DNA of 64,000 nt, taken from JAWVFM01 sp038237625 (GTDB lineage: Bacteria > Actinomycetota > Thermoleophilia > Solirubrobacterales > 70-9). Below the pieces are notes generated by a model. The model searched no databases, was not told the origin of the DNA, and worked only from the letters and a program-made list of their open reading frames with translations. Of the stretch, positions 41,772-50,647 are shown piece by piece. A program made the position numbers and the translations under genes. How positions within the stretch are numbered: position 1 is the stretch's first letter; each line of letters opens with the position of its first letter. The stretch is taken from the NCBI GenBank assembly GCA_038237625.1, contig JBBRYM010000005.1:108151-172150 (forward strand). Reading direction: 5' to 3'.

Positions 41772-42463
41772 GATGGCTCTTCCGTCGCCGCCGAGCCCCG
41801 CAGCCGGTCGACCAACGCGTCCACCTCGGCGGCGCGCAGCTTATGGGCGATGCGGTTGGCAACGAGCCGGGCGCTACAGGCAACGATCTCCTCCCGGACC
41901 TCGAGGTCATTCTCCGCCAGGGTCCGGCCGGTGTCGACGAGATCGACGATGCCGTCGGCCAACCCCACCAGCGGCGCCAGCTCGACCGAGCCCTTGACCT
42001 CGATCACCTCGGCCTGGCGCCCGGTCGCCTCGAAGTGGCGCTCGGCTATCCGCGGGTACTTGGTCGCGATGCGAACCTGCCCCAGGCGGCGCTCGGCCTC
42101 AGCCAGGCCGTCGTCCCCGCGGCGCGCGGCGACGACCATCCGGCAGCGTCCGTAGCCAAGGTCGAGGACCTCATAGACCACCCGGTCGGACTGCTCGAGC
42201 AGGACGTCCTTGCCGGTGATCCCCGCGTGGGCCGCGCCCGCCTCGACATATGTCGGGACGTCGGAGGGCCGCATTGTCACGAGGACGATGCCGTCCACCT
42301 CGAACACGAGCGATCGCGAGTCGCCGCGAAGCTCCGCGGTGTCGATGCCGGCGCCGTCGAGCAGGTTCAGGGTGGGCTCGAAGAGCGCCCCCCTGGGGAG
42401 CGCAAGCCGCAGCGGCCCGTCGACGGCCGCGGTTCTCACCGAAGACACGAGGGCCGGGTTCAA
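41768..42463 (-). CDS. hisG: ATP phosphoribosyltransferase catalytic subunit (short HisG)
   Basis: First step of histidine synthesis (ATP + PRPP). 231 residues: the short HisG type lacking the C-terminal ACT-like regulatory domain, so it needs HisZ, whose gene lies directly upstream with a 4-base overlap. LALPRGALFEPTLNLL at the N-terminus, AGITGKDVLLEQ, and the PRPP loop DGIVDLVDTGRTLAEN. Mycobacteria and Streptomyces use the long, HisZ-independent form. Confidence 0.94.
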   Translation of the reverse strand: MNPALVSSVRTAAVDGPLRLALPRGALFEPTLNLLDGAGIDTAELRGDSRSLVFEVDGIVLVTMRPSDVPTYVEAGAAHAGITGKDVLLEQSDRVVYEVLDLGYGRCRMVVAARRGDDGLAEAERRLGQVRIATKYPRIAERHFEATGRQAEVIEVKGSVELAPLVGLADGIVDLVDTGRTLAENDLEVREEIVACSARLVANRIAHKLRAAEVDALVDRLRGSAATEEPS

Positions 42464-43482
42464 GACGCACCCGCGCCCTGATCAGCGATCGTCGATTGCG
42501 GGCTGCTGAGGCGCTCCTCTTCGGCAACAGCCACGTGCAAGCGCTCGAGGAACAGGGCGAAGCCCGCGGCCGGAAGCGGGCGCCCGAATCGGCTCATGAG
42601 CTCGTCGTAGCGGCCACCGCCGCCGAGGATGTGGCCAAGCGCCGGGTCGTAGACCTCCACGATTGCACCGGTGTAGTAGCCGAGATCCCGAAGCAACCCG
42701 AGGTCGAGCCGAACCCGCCCGCCCGCCCCACGCTCCTCGATCGCGTCGACGGTTGCCGCGAGACGGGCCACCGCCCGAGCGACCGGCTCACCGCCCAGCT
42801 TGCGCGCCTCGTCCAGGATCTCCGGGCCGCCACGCAGCGAGGGCAGCCGTAGCAGCGTCTCGGTTTCGCGCCGACCGAGGCCGAGCCGCCTCACGTCGGC
42901 CTCGAGGCCGACGAGATCATGCTCGGCGAGGCGGTCGAGGACGCCCTGGCGGGCCTCGGCGGGGGCGCCCATGTCCTCGAGGAGCTGACGGAAGAGTCCG
43001 GCGTGCCCGATGCCGATCACGGCTCGCGGCAGCCCCGCAGCATCCAGGGCGCTCGCAAGCACTGCCACCACTTCTGCGGTGGCCTCCGGCGCATCGGCGC
43101 CGATCAGCTCGATGCCGGCCTGTGTGAACTCGCGCATCTGCCCGCGCTGAGGCCGAACTGCCCTGTAGGCCTTGCCGACGTAAAAGAAGCGAAACGGCGG
43201 CTCGGTGGCCGCGAAGCGGTCGCTCACAAGCCGGGCGATCGGAATCGTCATATCCGAGCGCATCGCGACGAGGTCGCCCTGCTCGTCGAAGAAACGGTGG
43301 GCCGCGGGAGCGCCGCGCTCGTCGCCGCGCGCGAGGACCTCCTGGTACTCGATCGTCGGCGTCGAGACCTCGCCGTAGCCGCTGGCTTCGAAGACGCCGA
43401 CGAGCGCGGCCTCCAGGCGGCGGAGCTCGCGCATCTCGTCAGGCAGGATGTCCCGGGTTCCGGGTGGGGTCGGGTGGGTCAT
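42460..43482 (-). CDS. hisZ: HisZ, HisRS-like regulatory subunit of HisG
   Basis: 340 residues, class II synthetase-like fold (PPGTRDILPDEMRELRRLEA; FYVGKAYRAVRPQRGQMREF; YYTGAIVEVYDPALGHILGG) but without the C-terminal anticodon-binding domain of real HisRS and too short for a synthetase. Forms the hetero-octamer with short HisG and confers histidine feedback. It begins 15 bases after the murA stop. Confidence 0.92.
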   Translation of the reverse strand: MTHPTPPGTRDILPDEMRELRRLEAALVGVFEASGYGEVSTPTIEYQEVLARGDERGAPAAHRFFDEQGDLVAMRSDMTIPIARLVSDRFAATEPPFRFFYVGKAYRAVRPQRGQMREFTQAGIELIGADAPEATAEVVAVLASALDAAGLPRAVIGIGHAGLFRQLLEDMGAPAEARQGVLDRLAEHDLVGLEADVRRLGLGRRETETLLRLPSLRGGPEILDEARKLGGEPVARAVARLAATVDAIEERGAGGRVRLDLGLLRDLGYYTGAIVEVYDPALGHILGGGGRYDELMSRFGRPLPAAGFALFLERLHVAVAEEERLSSPQSTIADQGAGAS

Positions 43483-43497
43483 GACAAGCCCTCGACG

Positions 43498-44796
43498 CTA
43501 GGCGTGGACGCGCTCGGCCGACACGCGCTCGATCCGCGCGCCGAGGTCGCGCAGGCGCTCCTCGATGCGCTCGTAGCCCCGGTCGATCTGAACCACGTTG
43601 CCGATCTCCGACGTGCCCTCGGCAGCGAGGGCCGCGATGAGCATCGCCATGCCCGCGCGGATGTCGGGGCTTTCGACGCGCTCACCGTGAAGACGGCTCG
43701 GACCGCTGACGATCGCCCGGTGGGGATCGCAAAGCGTAATCCGAGCGCCCATGGCGACGAGCTTGTCGACAAAGAACAGCCGGTTCTCGAACATCTTCTC
43801 GAAGATCAGGATCGTTCCGCGCGCCTGCGTGGCGAGGGCCAGCGCGATCGACGTGAGGTCGGCCGGAAACGCGGGCCATGGGCCGTCGTCGATCTTGGGG
43901 ATCGCGTCGCCGATGTCGTCACGGATCTGAAGCGCCTGCTCGGGTGGGACGAGGACGTCGCTGCCCTCCACCATCGTCTGCAGGCCCAGGCGCCGGAACT
44001 GGCGGCGAATCGCGAGGAGATCCTCCGGCGCCGCGTCGCGAATACGCAGCTCACCCTTGGTCGCGGCGGCCAGCGCCATGAAGCTCGCCACCTCGATGTG
44101 ATCGGGGCAGATCCGGTGCTCGGCGCCCCCCAGCTTGTCGCGGCCATGGACCGTCATGACGTTGGAGCCAATCCCGTCGATTTCCGCCCCCATCTTCACG
44201 AGCAGCCGCGCCAGATCCTGGACATGCGGCTCGCACGCCGCGTTGCCGATGGTGGTCGGCCCCGGCGTCAGCGCGGCCGCCATAAGGGCGTTCTCGGTCG
44301 CCATCACCGACGGCTCGTCCATGAAGATCGCGCAGGGCCGCAGACCCCCGCCGGCGTTGATCTCGATCGACCGGTCGCCCTCGACCGAGGCGCCCATGTC
44401 GCGGAACGCATCGAGGTGCGGATCGAGTCGTCGGCGCCCGATGAAGTCGCCGCCGGGCGGCGGCATGCGGGCCTCTCCGAAGCGGGCCAGAAGGGGCCCT
44501 GCGAGCAGGAACGAGGCGCGGATACGTGCCGCGAGCTCCTCGTCGGGCGAGGTCTCGGATACCGAGTTCGCGCGCAACGCGAGGGTGTTGTCGGGTCCCC
44601 ACTCCGCGCTCACCCCCATCTTCACCAGCAGGGCCACCTGCGCCTCGGTGTCGCGGATGCGCGGGACATTGGCGAGCTCGACCTGCTCGTCGGTGAGCAG
44701 GCAAGCGGCGAGGATCGGAAGAGCGGCGTTTTTGTTCCCCGCGGGCGTGATCTCGCCAGAGAGGGGCACGGCGCCGTTGATGACGAATTTGTCCAT
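43498..44796 (-). CDS. murA: UDP-GlcNAc 1-carboxyvinyltransferase, Asp-type
   Basis: First committed peptidoglycan step: transfers enolpyruvate from PEP to UDP-GlcNAc. 432 residues, two-domain EPT fold, with GNKNAALPILAACLL (Lys22 region). The usual active-site Cys is Asp117 in PPPGGDFIGRRRLDPH, the same change as in Mycobacterium tuberculosis and chlamydial MurA, which makes those enzymes insensitive to fosfomycin. GGAGAT precedes the ATG. It heads the his operon with a 15-base gap. Confidence 0.96.
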   Translation of the reverse strand: MDKFVINGAVPLSGEITPAGNKNAALPILAACLLTDEQVELANVPRIRDTEAQVALLVKMGVSAEWGPDNTLALRANSVSETSPDEELAARIRASFLLAGPLLARFGEARMPPPGGDFIGRRRLDPHLDAFRDMGASVEGDRSIEINAGGGLRPCAIFMDEPSVMATENALMAAALTPGPTTIGNAACEPHVQDLARLLVKMGAEIDGIGSNVMTVHGRDKLGGAEHRICPDHIEVASFMALAAATKGELRIRDAAPEDLLAIRRQFRRLGLQTMVEGSDVLVPPEQALQIRDDIGDAIPKIDDGPWPAFPADLTSIALALATQARGTILIFEKMFENRLFFVDKLVAMGARITLCDPHRAIVSGPSRLHGERVESPDIRAGMAMLIAALAAEGTSEIGNVVQIDRGYERIEERLRDLGARIERVSAERVHA

Positions 44797-44837
44797 AGAG
44801 AATCTCCGTGGGCAGCCGTGCCGCCCAGGTCACTGGC

Positions 44838-44844
44838 TAGGGTA
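44838..44844. promoter_or_regulatory. Overlapping divergent -10 elements
   Basis: TAGGGT (plus, 44838-44843, 12 bases before the HD gene) and TACCCT (minus, 44839-44844, toward murA) share five bases. Transcription of the two genes may exclude one another. Confidence 0.35.
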
Positions 44845-44855
44845 AAGGACGACTT

Positions 44856-45437
44856 ATGCCCGAGCCGACGCGCGCGGAAGCGTGGGATCTGGTCTGCGAG
44901 TGGATCGCCTCCGACTCACTGCGAAAGCACGTCCTTGGCGTGGAGGCGGCGATGCGCGCGTACGCGCGCAAGGACGGCGAGAACCCCGAGCGCTGGGGCA
45001 TCACGGGCCTCATCCACGACCTCGACTACGAGCGCTACCCCGACCTCGATACCGGCCATCCCCGCTATGCGATCGCCGAGCTCGAGCGCCGCGACTGGCC
45101 ACGGGACATCATCGATGCGGTCGCCGGCCACGCCGACTTCATGGGGGTTGCGCGCGAGACGCGCCTGGCGAAGACCCTCTATGCGGTGGACGAGCTGTCC
45201 GGCTTCGTGGGCGCGTGCGCGCTCGTGCGACCCACCGGGGTCGAGGGCATGGCCCCGAAGTCGGTGCGCAAGAAGCTGAGGCAGCCTTCGTTTGCCGCCG
45301 GGGTAAGCCGTGACGAAGTGCGGCGCGGAATCGAGGAGCTTGGGGTTGATGAGACCGAGCACATCCAGCTGGTAATCGATGCCCTGGCCGAGAACGCGCA
45401 GGATCTGGGCCTCGGACCGCCGAATCACGAAAGATGA
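44856..45437 (+). CDS. HD-domain phosphohydrolase
   Basis: A 193-residue HD-superfamily protein. Metal residues in SLRKHVLGVEAAM (first His), GLIHDLDYERY (HD pair), and DAVAGHADFMG. Acts on a phosphorylated small molecule or nucleotide; substrate unknown. Upstream -10 TAGGGT. Its last codons overlap the alpha/beta hydrolase start (ATGA). Confidence 0.85.
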   Translation: MPEPTRAEAWDLVCEWIASDSLRKHVLGVEAAMRAYARKDGENPERWGITGLIHDLDYERYPDLDTGHPRYAIAELERRDWPRDIIDAVAGHADFMGVARETRLAKTLYAVDELSGFVGACALVRPTGVEGMAPKSVRKKLRQPSFAAGVSRDEVRRGIEELGVDETEHIQLVIDALAENAQDLGLGPPNHER

Positions 45438-46858
45438 AGCGGCGCTGGAAGGTTCTGCTCGGGCTGATTGCGGGCCTCGTCGTCCTGCTTGCGATCAACG
45501 CGGTTGTCGTCGACTCGGAGACGAAGCCCGCATCGATCACCGCCCAGGGAGCTCGGATCCTCCATCTCCCGGGCGGCGACATGCAGGTGGTGGACACGCC
45601 GGCGCAGAGCGCTCATCCGGGCGCGCCGATCGTCCTGATCCCCTGCTACGCGTGCTCGCTTCACTGGTATGACCACCTCGCGCCCCGCCTTGCACGCGAC
45701 CACCGAGTGATCCAGCTCGACCTTCTGGGCGAAGGCGGCTCGGCGAAGCCCGCCAACGGCTACTCGATGGACTCCGAGGCCCAGCTCGTTGCGGCGGCGC
45801 TGAACAAGCTTGGAATTCAGGGAGCCGTTGTCGTGGGTCACTCGCTCGGGGCCGCCGTGGCGGCGTCGCTGGCTCAGCAGGCCAGCCAGCTGGTCGACCG
45901 CGCGGTGATCATCGACGAGGCTCCCGACTCGAGCTTTGGCGGGCTTCCGTTTCTCGCCAGGCTCGGGTATGTCCCGGTCATCGGCGAGGCTCTGCGACGG
46001 GTTCTTCTCGACTCGATCATCAAGGACAGCTACGGCTCCGCGTTTGCTCCGGGATACGACATTTCCAGCGGTTTTGACGATCCGAACCAGGTCGTCGCGG
46101 ACTTCCGGGCAATGACCTACACCTCCTACGACGATCTCGCGAGCGCCGAAGACGACTTCACCTCGGCGGAGCCCCTCGACGCGCGCATTCGTTCCGCGGC
46201 CGTGCCATTGCAGGTGATCTTCGGATCCGAGGATCAGATCTGGGACCACCCCCAGGACGCCGCGGACGCATATCGCTCGGTGCCCGGAGCCGAGATCGAG
46301 ATGATCAAGGGCTCCGGGCACTCGCCCAACGTCGAGAAGCCGGCGCAGACCGCGGCGCTGATCGAGAAGTTCGCGAAAAGCGCCGGGCCCGCTCCGGCCC
46401 CCGCCCCCGCGAAGGGCAACAAGGCTCCATCCGCCCCCTCCAAGCCGCCGGCCGGCGCCTGCGAGCCGCCGGCGGTCAAGGAGATCAAGGCTCTGATTCG
46501 CTCGCCGCGGGCGGGGCAGGCGGTGAAGAGCCCCGTGCTCGGGCACGTCGCCTCGTCGCTGCCGCGGTGCCCGGTGAACGGGTCGATCACGATCGACGGC
46601 AAGCCCTACGCGTTTCGCTCCCCCAAGAACCGCAGCGGCGGGCTCGGTCCGAACAACCCGATCTCGCTGAAGCGGCTCCACCTTTCCGGCCAGGCCCGGC
46701 GCCGCTACGCGAGGCACCCGAGTTGCAACTCGGGCCACTCGATCTACTTCCAGGTGAATCTGCCCAAGGGCGGCCACCTGCTGCGGGTGGGCGGCTGTTC
46801 CCAGGGCGCGCGCGTGCCGGCCACGGTGCCGACGACCGTCCACTTCCAGGTCCGCTGA
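45434..46858 (+). CDS. Membrane-tethered alpha/beta hydrolase with Cys-containing C-terminal domain
   Basis: 474 residues. N-terminal transmembrane helix (about 8-26), alpha/beta-hydrolase fold (about 40-315) with nucleophile Ser in VVVGHSLGAAVAAS, acid in FGSEDQIWDHP and His in KGSGHSPNVEKP, so the triad is intact. A Pro/Ala linker (about 318-345) leads to a C-terminal domain of about 125 residues with Cys residues near GACEPP, RCPVNG, PSCNSG and GGCSQG, likely disulfide-linked and extracytoplasmic. That domain I do not recognise. Coupled to the HD gene. Confidence 0.8.
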   Translation: MKRRWKVLLGLIAGLVVLLAINAVVVDSETKPASITAQGARILHLPGGDMQVVDTPAQSAHPGAPIVLIPCYACSLHWYDHLAPRLARDHRVIQLDLLGEGGSAKPANGYSMDSEAQLVAAALNKLGIQGAVVVGHSLGAAVAASLAQQASQLVDRAVIIDEAPDSSFGGLPFLARLGYVPVIGEALRRVLLDSIIKDSYGSAFAPGYDISSGFDDPNQVVADFRAMTYTSYDDLASAEDDFTSAEPLDARIRSAAVPLQVIFGSEDQIWDHPQDAADAYRSVPGAEIEMIKGSGHSPNVEKPAQTAALIEKFAKSAGPAPAPAPAKGNKAPSAPSKPPAGACEPPAVKEIKALIRSPRAGQAVKSPVLGHVASSLPRCPVNGSITIDGKPYAFRSPKNRSGGLGPNNPISLKRLHLSGQARRRYARHPSCNSGHSIYFQVNLPKGGHLLRVGGCSQGARVPATVPTTVHFQVR

Positions 46859-46900
46859 CGCCACGCGGCCTGGTCGGCGCTCGGCGCGCTCAGAGAGCCG

Positions 46901-47389
46901 CTAGGCCGACTGCGACGGAGCGCTCGAGCCCGGTCCGCCTGCACCCACGCGCCGCCATTCGACGATCTTCCCGTCGCGGATGACGAACGACGTCTGCGCC
47001 GCCCCCCCCACTCCCGGTCCGCATCCGGCGCCAGGGCCGCGCCGCTCGGAGAGCCGGAACGTCGCGGTGGTGAACTTGCCGGCGCTGACTGCCCGGATGA
47101 CGCGTGCGCCGCAGGGAAGCGATGCGTTGAAGAGCTTCGCCTGGTCCAGTGTGCGGATGTGGACCAGAACGCCGTTCTCGGCGACGCTCGGGATCGCGAA
47201 GTACCCCGCCGCGGCGCTGATGTGGCCTTGCCTGAGGGCGTTGACCCACCCCTCGATGACCTGGACGTCGGCCGGGTTGGCGTCGCCGGGGACGACGCCG
47301 ACGAAGCCCGTAACGGTGTCGCCGCCTTTCCCGCCGCAGCCTCCCAGCGCGATTGCCACGAAAACTACGACTGCCGCCCGGTGTGCCAC
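46901..47389 (-). CDS. Putative lipoprotein, NTF2-like
   Basis: 162 residues with lipobox VAIALGGCGG (lipidated Cys about 18). The mature part (ADVQVIEGWVNALRQGHISA AAGYF... FVIRDGKIVEWRRV) has the helix-sheet pattern of an NTF2-like/SnoaL fold and two further Cys. Function unknown. On the opposite strand to the hydrolase and convergent with it; 19 bases upstream of the oxidoreductase gene end. Confidence 0.65.
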   Translation of the reverse strand: MAHRAAVVVFVAIALGGCGGKGGDTVTGFVGVVPGDANPADVQVIEGWVNALRQGHISAAAGYFAIPSVAENGVLVHIRTLDQAKLFNASLPCGARVIRAVSAGKFTTATFRLSERRGPGAGCGPGVGGAAQTSFVIRDGKIVEWRRVGAGGPGSSAPSQSA

Positions 47390-47408
47390 TCCCGGAGTAT
47401 GACCGCGC

Positions 47409-48824
47409 TCAGGCGCCCAACCTGGCCAGCGCCGCCCGGGCGGCGTTGTAACCGTTCATCCCGTGCGCGCCCGCGCCCGGCGGCGTGCCCGCTGAGCAGA
47501 TGTAGACGCCGGGAATGCCGGTGGCGTAGGGATCGAAGGTCGCCCGGGGTCGCATCAGGATCTGGCGGGGGGTGTTCGCGCCGGTGATGATGTCGCCCCC
47601 GACGTAGTTGGCGTTGCGCTCCTCGAGCTCGGCTGGGCCACGCGTCGCGGTCGCCACGATACGGTCGCGAACTCCCGGCGCAAACCGCTCGATCTGGCCG
47701 ATGACCACCTCGGTCGCATCGCCCGGGTAACCGCTGGGCACGTGCGCGTAGGCCCAGATCGGGTTGACGTCGCCGGAGGAGCGCCCGGGATCGGCCAGGT
47801 ACTGCTGGCCGACGAGCACGAGCGGTGCCTCGGGCATGCGGCCGGCGTTGACCTCGTCCTCCGCGTGGCGAAGCTCGTCGAACGAACCGACCGCGTGGAC
47901 GGTTCCGGCGTGCCGCGCGGCATCGTTGGTCCAGGGGATCCCGCCCTCGACCGCCAGGTCGACCTTGAACGCACCGGGCCCGTGGCGGTAGCGGCGGTAG
48001 GCGCGCGCGATCCTTGCCGGGAGCCGATCGACGGCGATCCGGGCAACCGCGCGAGGCGCCAGGTCTAAGAGCACGACGTCGGCATCGGGGAGCTCCGCGA
48101 GCGAGGCGACCCGTCTGCCCGTTTCGATCTTCCCGCCGTGCTCTGCAAGGGCCGTGGCCAGCGCATCGGCGATCGCCTGCGACCCTCCCCTTGCGACGGG
48201 CCAGCCGAAGGCGTGACAGGCGCAGATGAGCGCCATACCCACCGAGGCGCTGAGCGGGGCGCCCAAGCGGCTGAACGAATGCGCCGCGACACCTCCGAAG
48301 AGCGCCCTGGCCTCCGCCGTCTTGAATCGTCCAGCGATCAGGGTTGCCGGCGCCAGCGCGGGGATCCCGAAGCGCACGAGACGCAGGGGATGCTTCGGTA
48401 CGTGGAGCATCGGGCCCATCACGTCGTCGCCGAGGGCCTCGAACGCGCGCGAGGGCGCGCCGAAGATTCGCCTCCAAGCGAGCCCGTCGGCGGCCAGGTC
48501 TTCAGCGGTCGCCTCGATCGAGCGCAACATCACGCCCGCCTCTCCGTTATCCAACGGGTGGGCCAGGTCGACCTCGGGCCAGCACCACTGCAGGCCGTGG
48601 CGCTCGAGCTCGAACCGCCTGTAGGCCGGCGACGAGCAGGCCATCGGGTGGACAGCCGAGCACTCATCGTGCACCAGCCCCGGAACGGTCAGCTCAGCCG
48701 AGCGCGTCCCCCCGCCGATCGTGGCCTCCGCCTCCAGCACGGTCACTCGCAGCCCGCTGCGAGCAAGCTCTACGGCTCCGGCTAGCCCGTTGGGGCCGGA
48801 GCCGACGACTATCGCGTCGCTCAC
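47409..48824 (-). CDS. Phytoene desaturase-like FAD oxidoreductase
   Basis: 471 residues from GTG 48824 (GTGA overlaps the upstream membrane-protein stop). FAD motif SDAIVVGSGPNGLAGAVELA at the N-terminus and EAEATIGGGTRSAEL; C-terminal GIPGVYICSAGTPPGAGAHG. It is closest to the CrtI/phytoene-dehydrogenase-like group (also called pyridine nucleotide-disulfide oxidoreductase 2). The reaction cannot be fixed from sequence. Confidence 0.85.
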   Translation of the reverse strand: MSDAIVVGSGPNGLAGAVELARSGLRVTVLEAEATIGGGTRSAELTVPGLVHDECSAVHPMACSSPAYRRFELERHGLQWCWPEVDLAHPLDNGEAGVMLRSIEATAEDLAADGLAWRRIFGAPSRAFEALGDDVMGPMLHVPKHPLRLVRFGIPALAPATLIAGRFKTAEARALFGGVAAHSFSRLGAPLSASVGMALICACHAFGWPVARGGSQAIADALATALAEHGGKIETGRRVASLAELPDADVVLLDLAPRAVARIAVDRLPARIARAYRRYRHGPGAFKVDLAVEGGIPWTNDAARHAGTVHAVGSFDELRHAEDEVNAGRMPEAPLVLVGQQYLADPGRSSGDVNPIWAYAHVPSGYPGDATEVVIGQIERFAPGVRDRIVATATRGPAELEERNANYVGGDIITGANTPRQILMRPRATFDPYATGIPGVYICSAGTPPGAGAHGMNGYNAARAALARLGA

Positions 48825-50593
48825 GCGGGCGCGGCCGCGGTCGGCTCGGGCCCCGGTGCGGCGCCGGGCCCGCCGACGACCTCGACGGGGAAATTGGGTG
48901 AGGCGCTCCCGTCGAGCCAAGGGAGGCGCTCGACCATGTCGGCGACCCTCACGTAACCCTCCTCGACGAGGCCGGCCGCGGCGTCATAGATCCGGTAGTG
49001 CTGGGTTGGCGTCCCAGCGGGCTGCGATTCCAGGGTGACGACCCGGAGCTCGCCGGGCTCGAATCCACAGCGTTCCTGAACCGCATCGAGCAGCTGGCGG
49101 TCATGAAAGTGCCCGTCGCCGAAGTTCCAGCCGTTGACCACACCCGAGACCAGCTCTCCCTCGCGCACGTGGTAGTCCTCGACGTTGTCAACAGCTCGGT
49201 GGATCAGCCCGTTCAGGGCACGGCCATGGGAGTGCATCGAGCGAAAGCCAAGGCCCGACGCGAGCAGGAGCTCCGCGAGCTCGCGGTCGTCGTAGACCTT
49301 GACCAGCTGCTGGACCACGATGGGAGCGGCCTTTTTGATCGAGCGGTCGAGCTTGTCTTCCGCATCGGAGTCCTTGCGAAAGAGCCATTGGCTGGTCGCC
49401 CAGTTGCCCGCGTAGTAGCGCATCGAGGGCAGGAACGAGATCAGGTCCGGCCGGAAGTTGCCCAGCACCGGGATCGCCACGCCGATCGTCACCAGCACCA
49501 CCACGAGCAGCGGACTGTGGATCGCGAACGGAACTGCCCCGTAGTGCCCGAACAAAAAGAGGATCCCGAAGATCATGAAGAGGTTCCACTCCAGCGGGAC
49601 CGCCAGCGGGAATGTCGACGTGATGTGGATGTGGAAGATGATCATCCCCACCACCCCGATCGTCCCGAGCCAGCCACCCTTGGAGACCAGGAGGATGAGC
49701 GGCAGTGTGAACTCCATGACCGTGCCCAGGTGCGCCGCGAGCGCCGAGACCCGGGACGGCCGCATGTCCTCGGGGTGATCTCGCCACAGGCGTGCCTTGG
49801 CCTTGCGCGAGCGGTTCCAGGGAGTGTTGGAGATCATCACCGAGACGACGAACGGGAAATGCCGGTTGAGCTTCGACGAGGCGGCGCCCCACCAGATGCA
49901 GAAAAGGACGACCTGCGACGCGGCGATCAGGTTCGAGATTCCAAACAGGAAAACGATCAGGAGGAACCCGTAGACCTCGGGGCGGAAGGCGAGGAACGAG
50001 ACCTTGTCGCGCAGGCCCAGGAGCGCCCAGAGCCCGAGCATCACCACGATCGCGGTGGGATCGAGCCGCCCCGCGCTCGTCCCGGCGACGTCCTGTCCGG
50101 ATGAGGCCAGCAGGTAGATGCCCGTGGCGAGCACGCCGGCGTACAACACGTTGTCGACGATGGTCCGCGTGGTGCCGCGGGTAAGGGGCACCCGGTCGGG
50201 CCATGGCGGCAGGCGCACCGTGCCGGGGCGGAGCCAGTAGAGGACGCCTCCGATCGGGGGCACGAACCGAAACGTCAGCGGCATCGAGCCGGCTCCAAGG
50301 CCGAGTCCCTCCCACAGCGCGGTCCAGACGGCGAGCTTCTGAAAGACGATCGGCTCCGTCCACCACTCGTTGATGTTCGGAAGGCCGCCGAGCCCCGGCG
50401 TCGTCGAGATCACCAGCGCGGCGCCAATCGAGAAGACCACCAGCTTGATGGCGTAGAGGAGATAGACGGCGGTGGGAGTGCCGAAGCCGTTGATCCCCCA
50501 GTCCTGGACGAGGGGGCGCAGGCGCGCGAGATGGGGAAGCTTTCGCCACTCCTCGACGTCTACAGGGGGCGGTGAGGGCTGGATGAAGCCCAT
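48821..50593 (-). CDS. DUF3556 polytopic membrane protein
   Basis: 590 residues. Opening MGFIQPSPPPVDVEEWRKLP and WGINGFGTPTAVYLLYAIK match the DUF3556 family known from mycobacteria. About nine transmembrane segments between 45 and 380, then a soluble C-terminal part (about 400-590). No enzymatic motif found. TAGGAT lies 9 bases before the ATG. Translationally coupled to the phytoene-desaturase-like gene, so a shared role in lipid or terpenoid modification is inferred. Confidence 0.75.
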   Translation of the reverse strand: MGFIQPSPPPVDVEEWRKLPHLARLRPLVQDWGINGFGTPTAVYLLYAIKLVVFSIGAALVISTTPGLGGLPNINEWWTEPIVFQKLAVWTALWEGLGLGAGSMPLTFRFVPPIGGVLYWLRPGTVRLPPWPDRVPLTRGTTRTIVDNVLYAGVLATGIYLLASSGQDVAGTSAGRLDPTAIVVMLGLWALLGLRDKVSFLAFRPEVYGFLLIVFLFGISNLIAASQVVLFCIWWGAASSKLNRHFPFVVSVMISNTPWNRSRKAKARLWRDHPEDMRPSRVSALAAHLGTVMEFTLPLILLVSKGGWLGTIGVVGMIIFHIHITSTFPLAVPLEWNLFMIFGILFLFGHYGAVPFAIHSPLLVVVLVTIGVAIPVLGNFRPDLISFLPSMRYYAGNWATSQWLFRKDSDAEDKLDRSIKKAAPIVVQQLVKVYDDRELAELLLASGLGFRSMHSHGRALNGLIHRAVDNVEDYHVREGELVSGVVNGWNFGDGHFHDRQLLDAVQERCGFEPGELRVVTLESQPAGTPTQHYRIYDAAAGLVEEGYVRVADMVERLPWLDGSASPNFPVEVVGGPGAAPGPEPTAAAPA

Positions 50594-50611
50594 GCGGGCC
50601 TGATCCTACTT

Positions 50612-50630
50612 AAAGGGGTCAGACTCCTTT
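50612..50630. repeat. REP-like palindrome
   Basis: AAAGGGGTC-A-GACTCCTTT is a 19-base palindrome with one mismatch. The core GGGGTCAGAC(T/C)CC is like a motif that recurs as dispersed REP-type elements in many genomes. Only one copy is in this window, so repetition cannot be shown here. It overlaps the upstream region of the DUF3556 gene. Confidence 0.4.
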
Positions 50631-50647
50631 CGCAAGCGCCGATGCCA

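Noticed and set aside
43498..44796. MurA inactive because of the missing Cys
   Set aside because: Asp at this place is found in active mycobacterial and chlamydial enzymes.
42919..45279. A 786-residue plus-strand open frame
   Set aside because: Antisense to hisZ and murA and out of frame with the HD gene; composition is that of a shadow frame.
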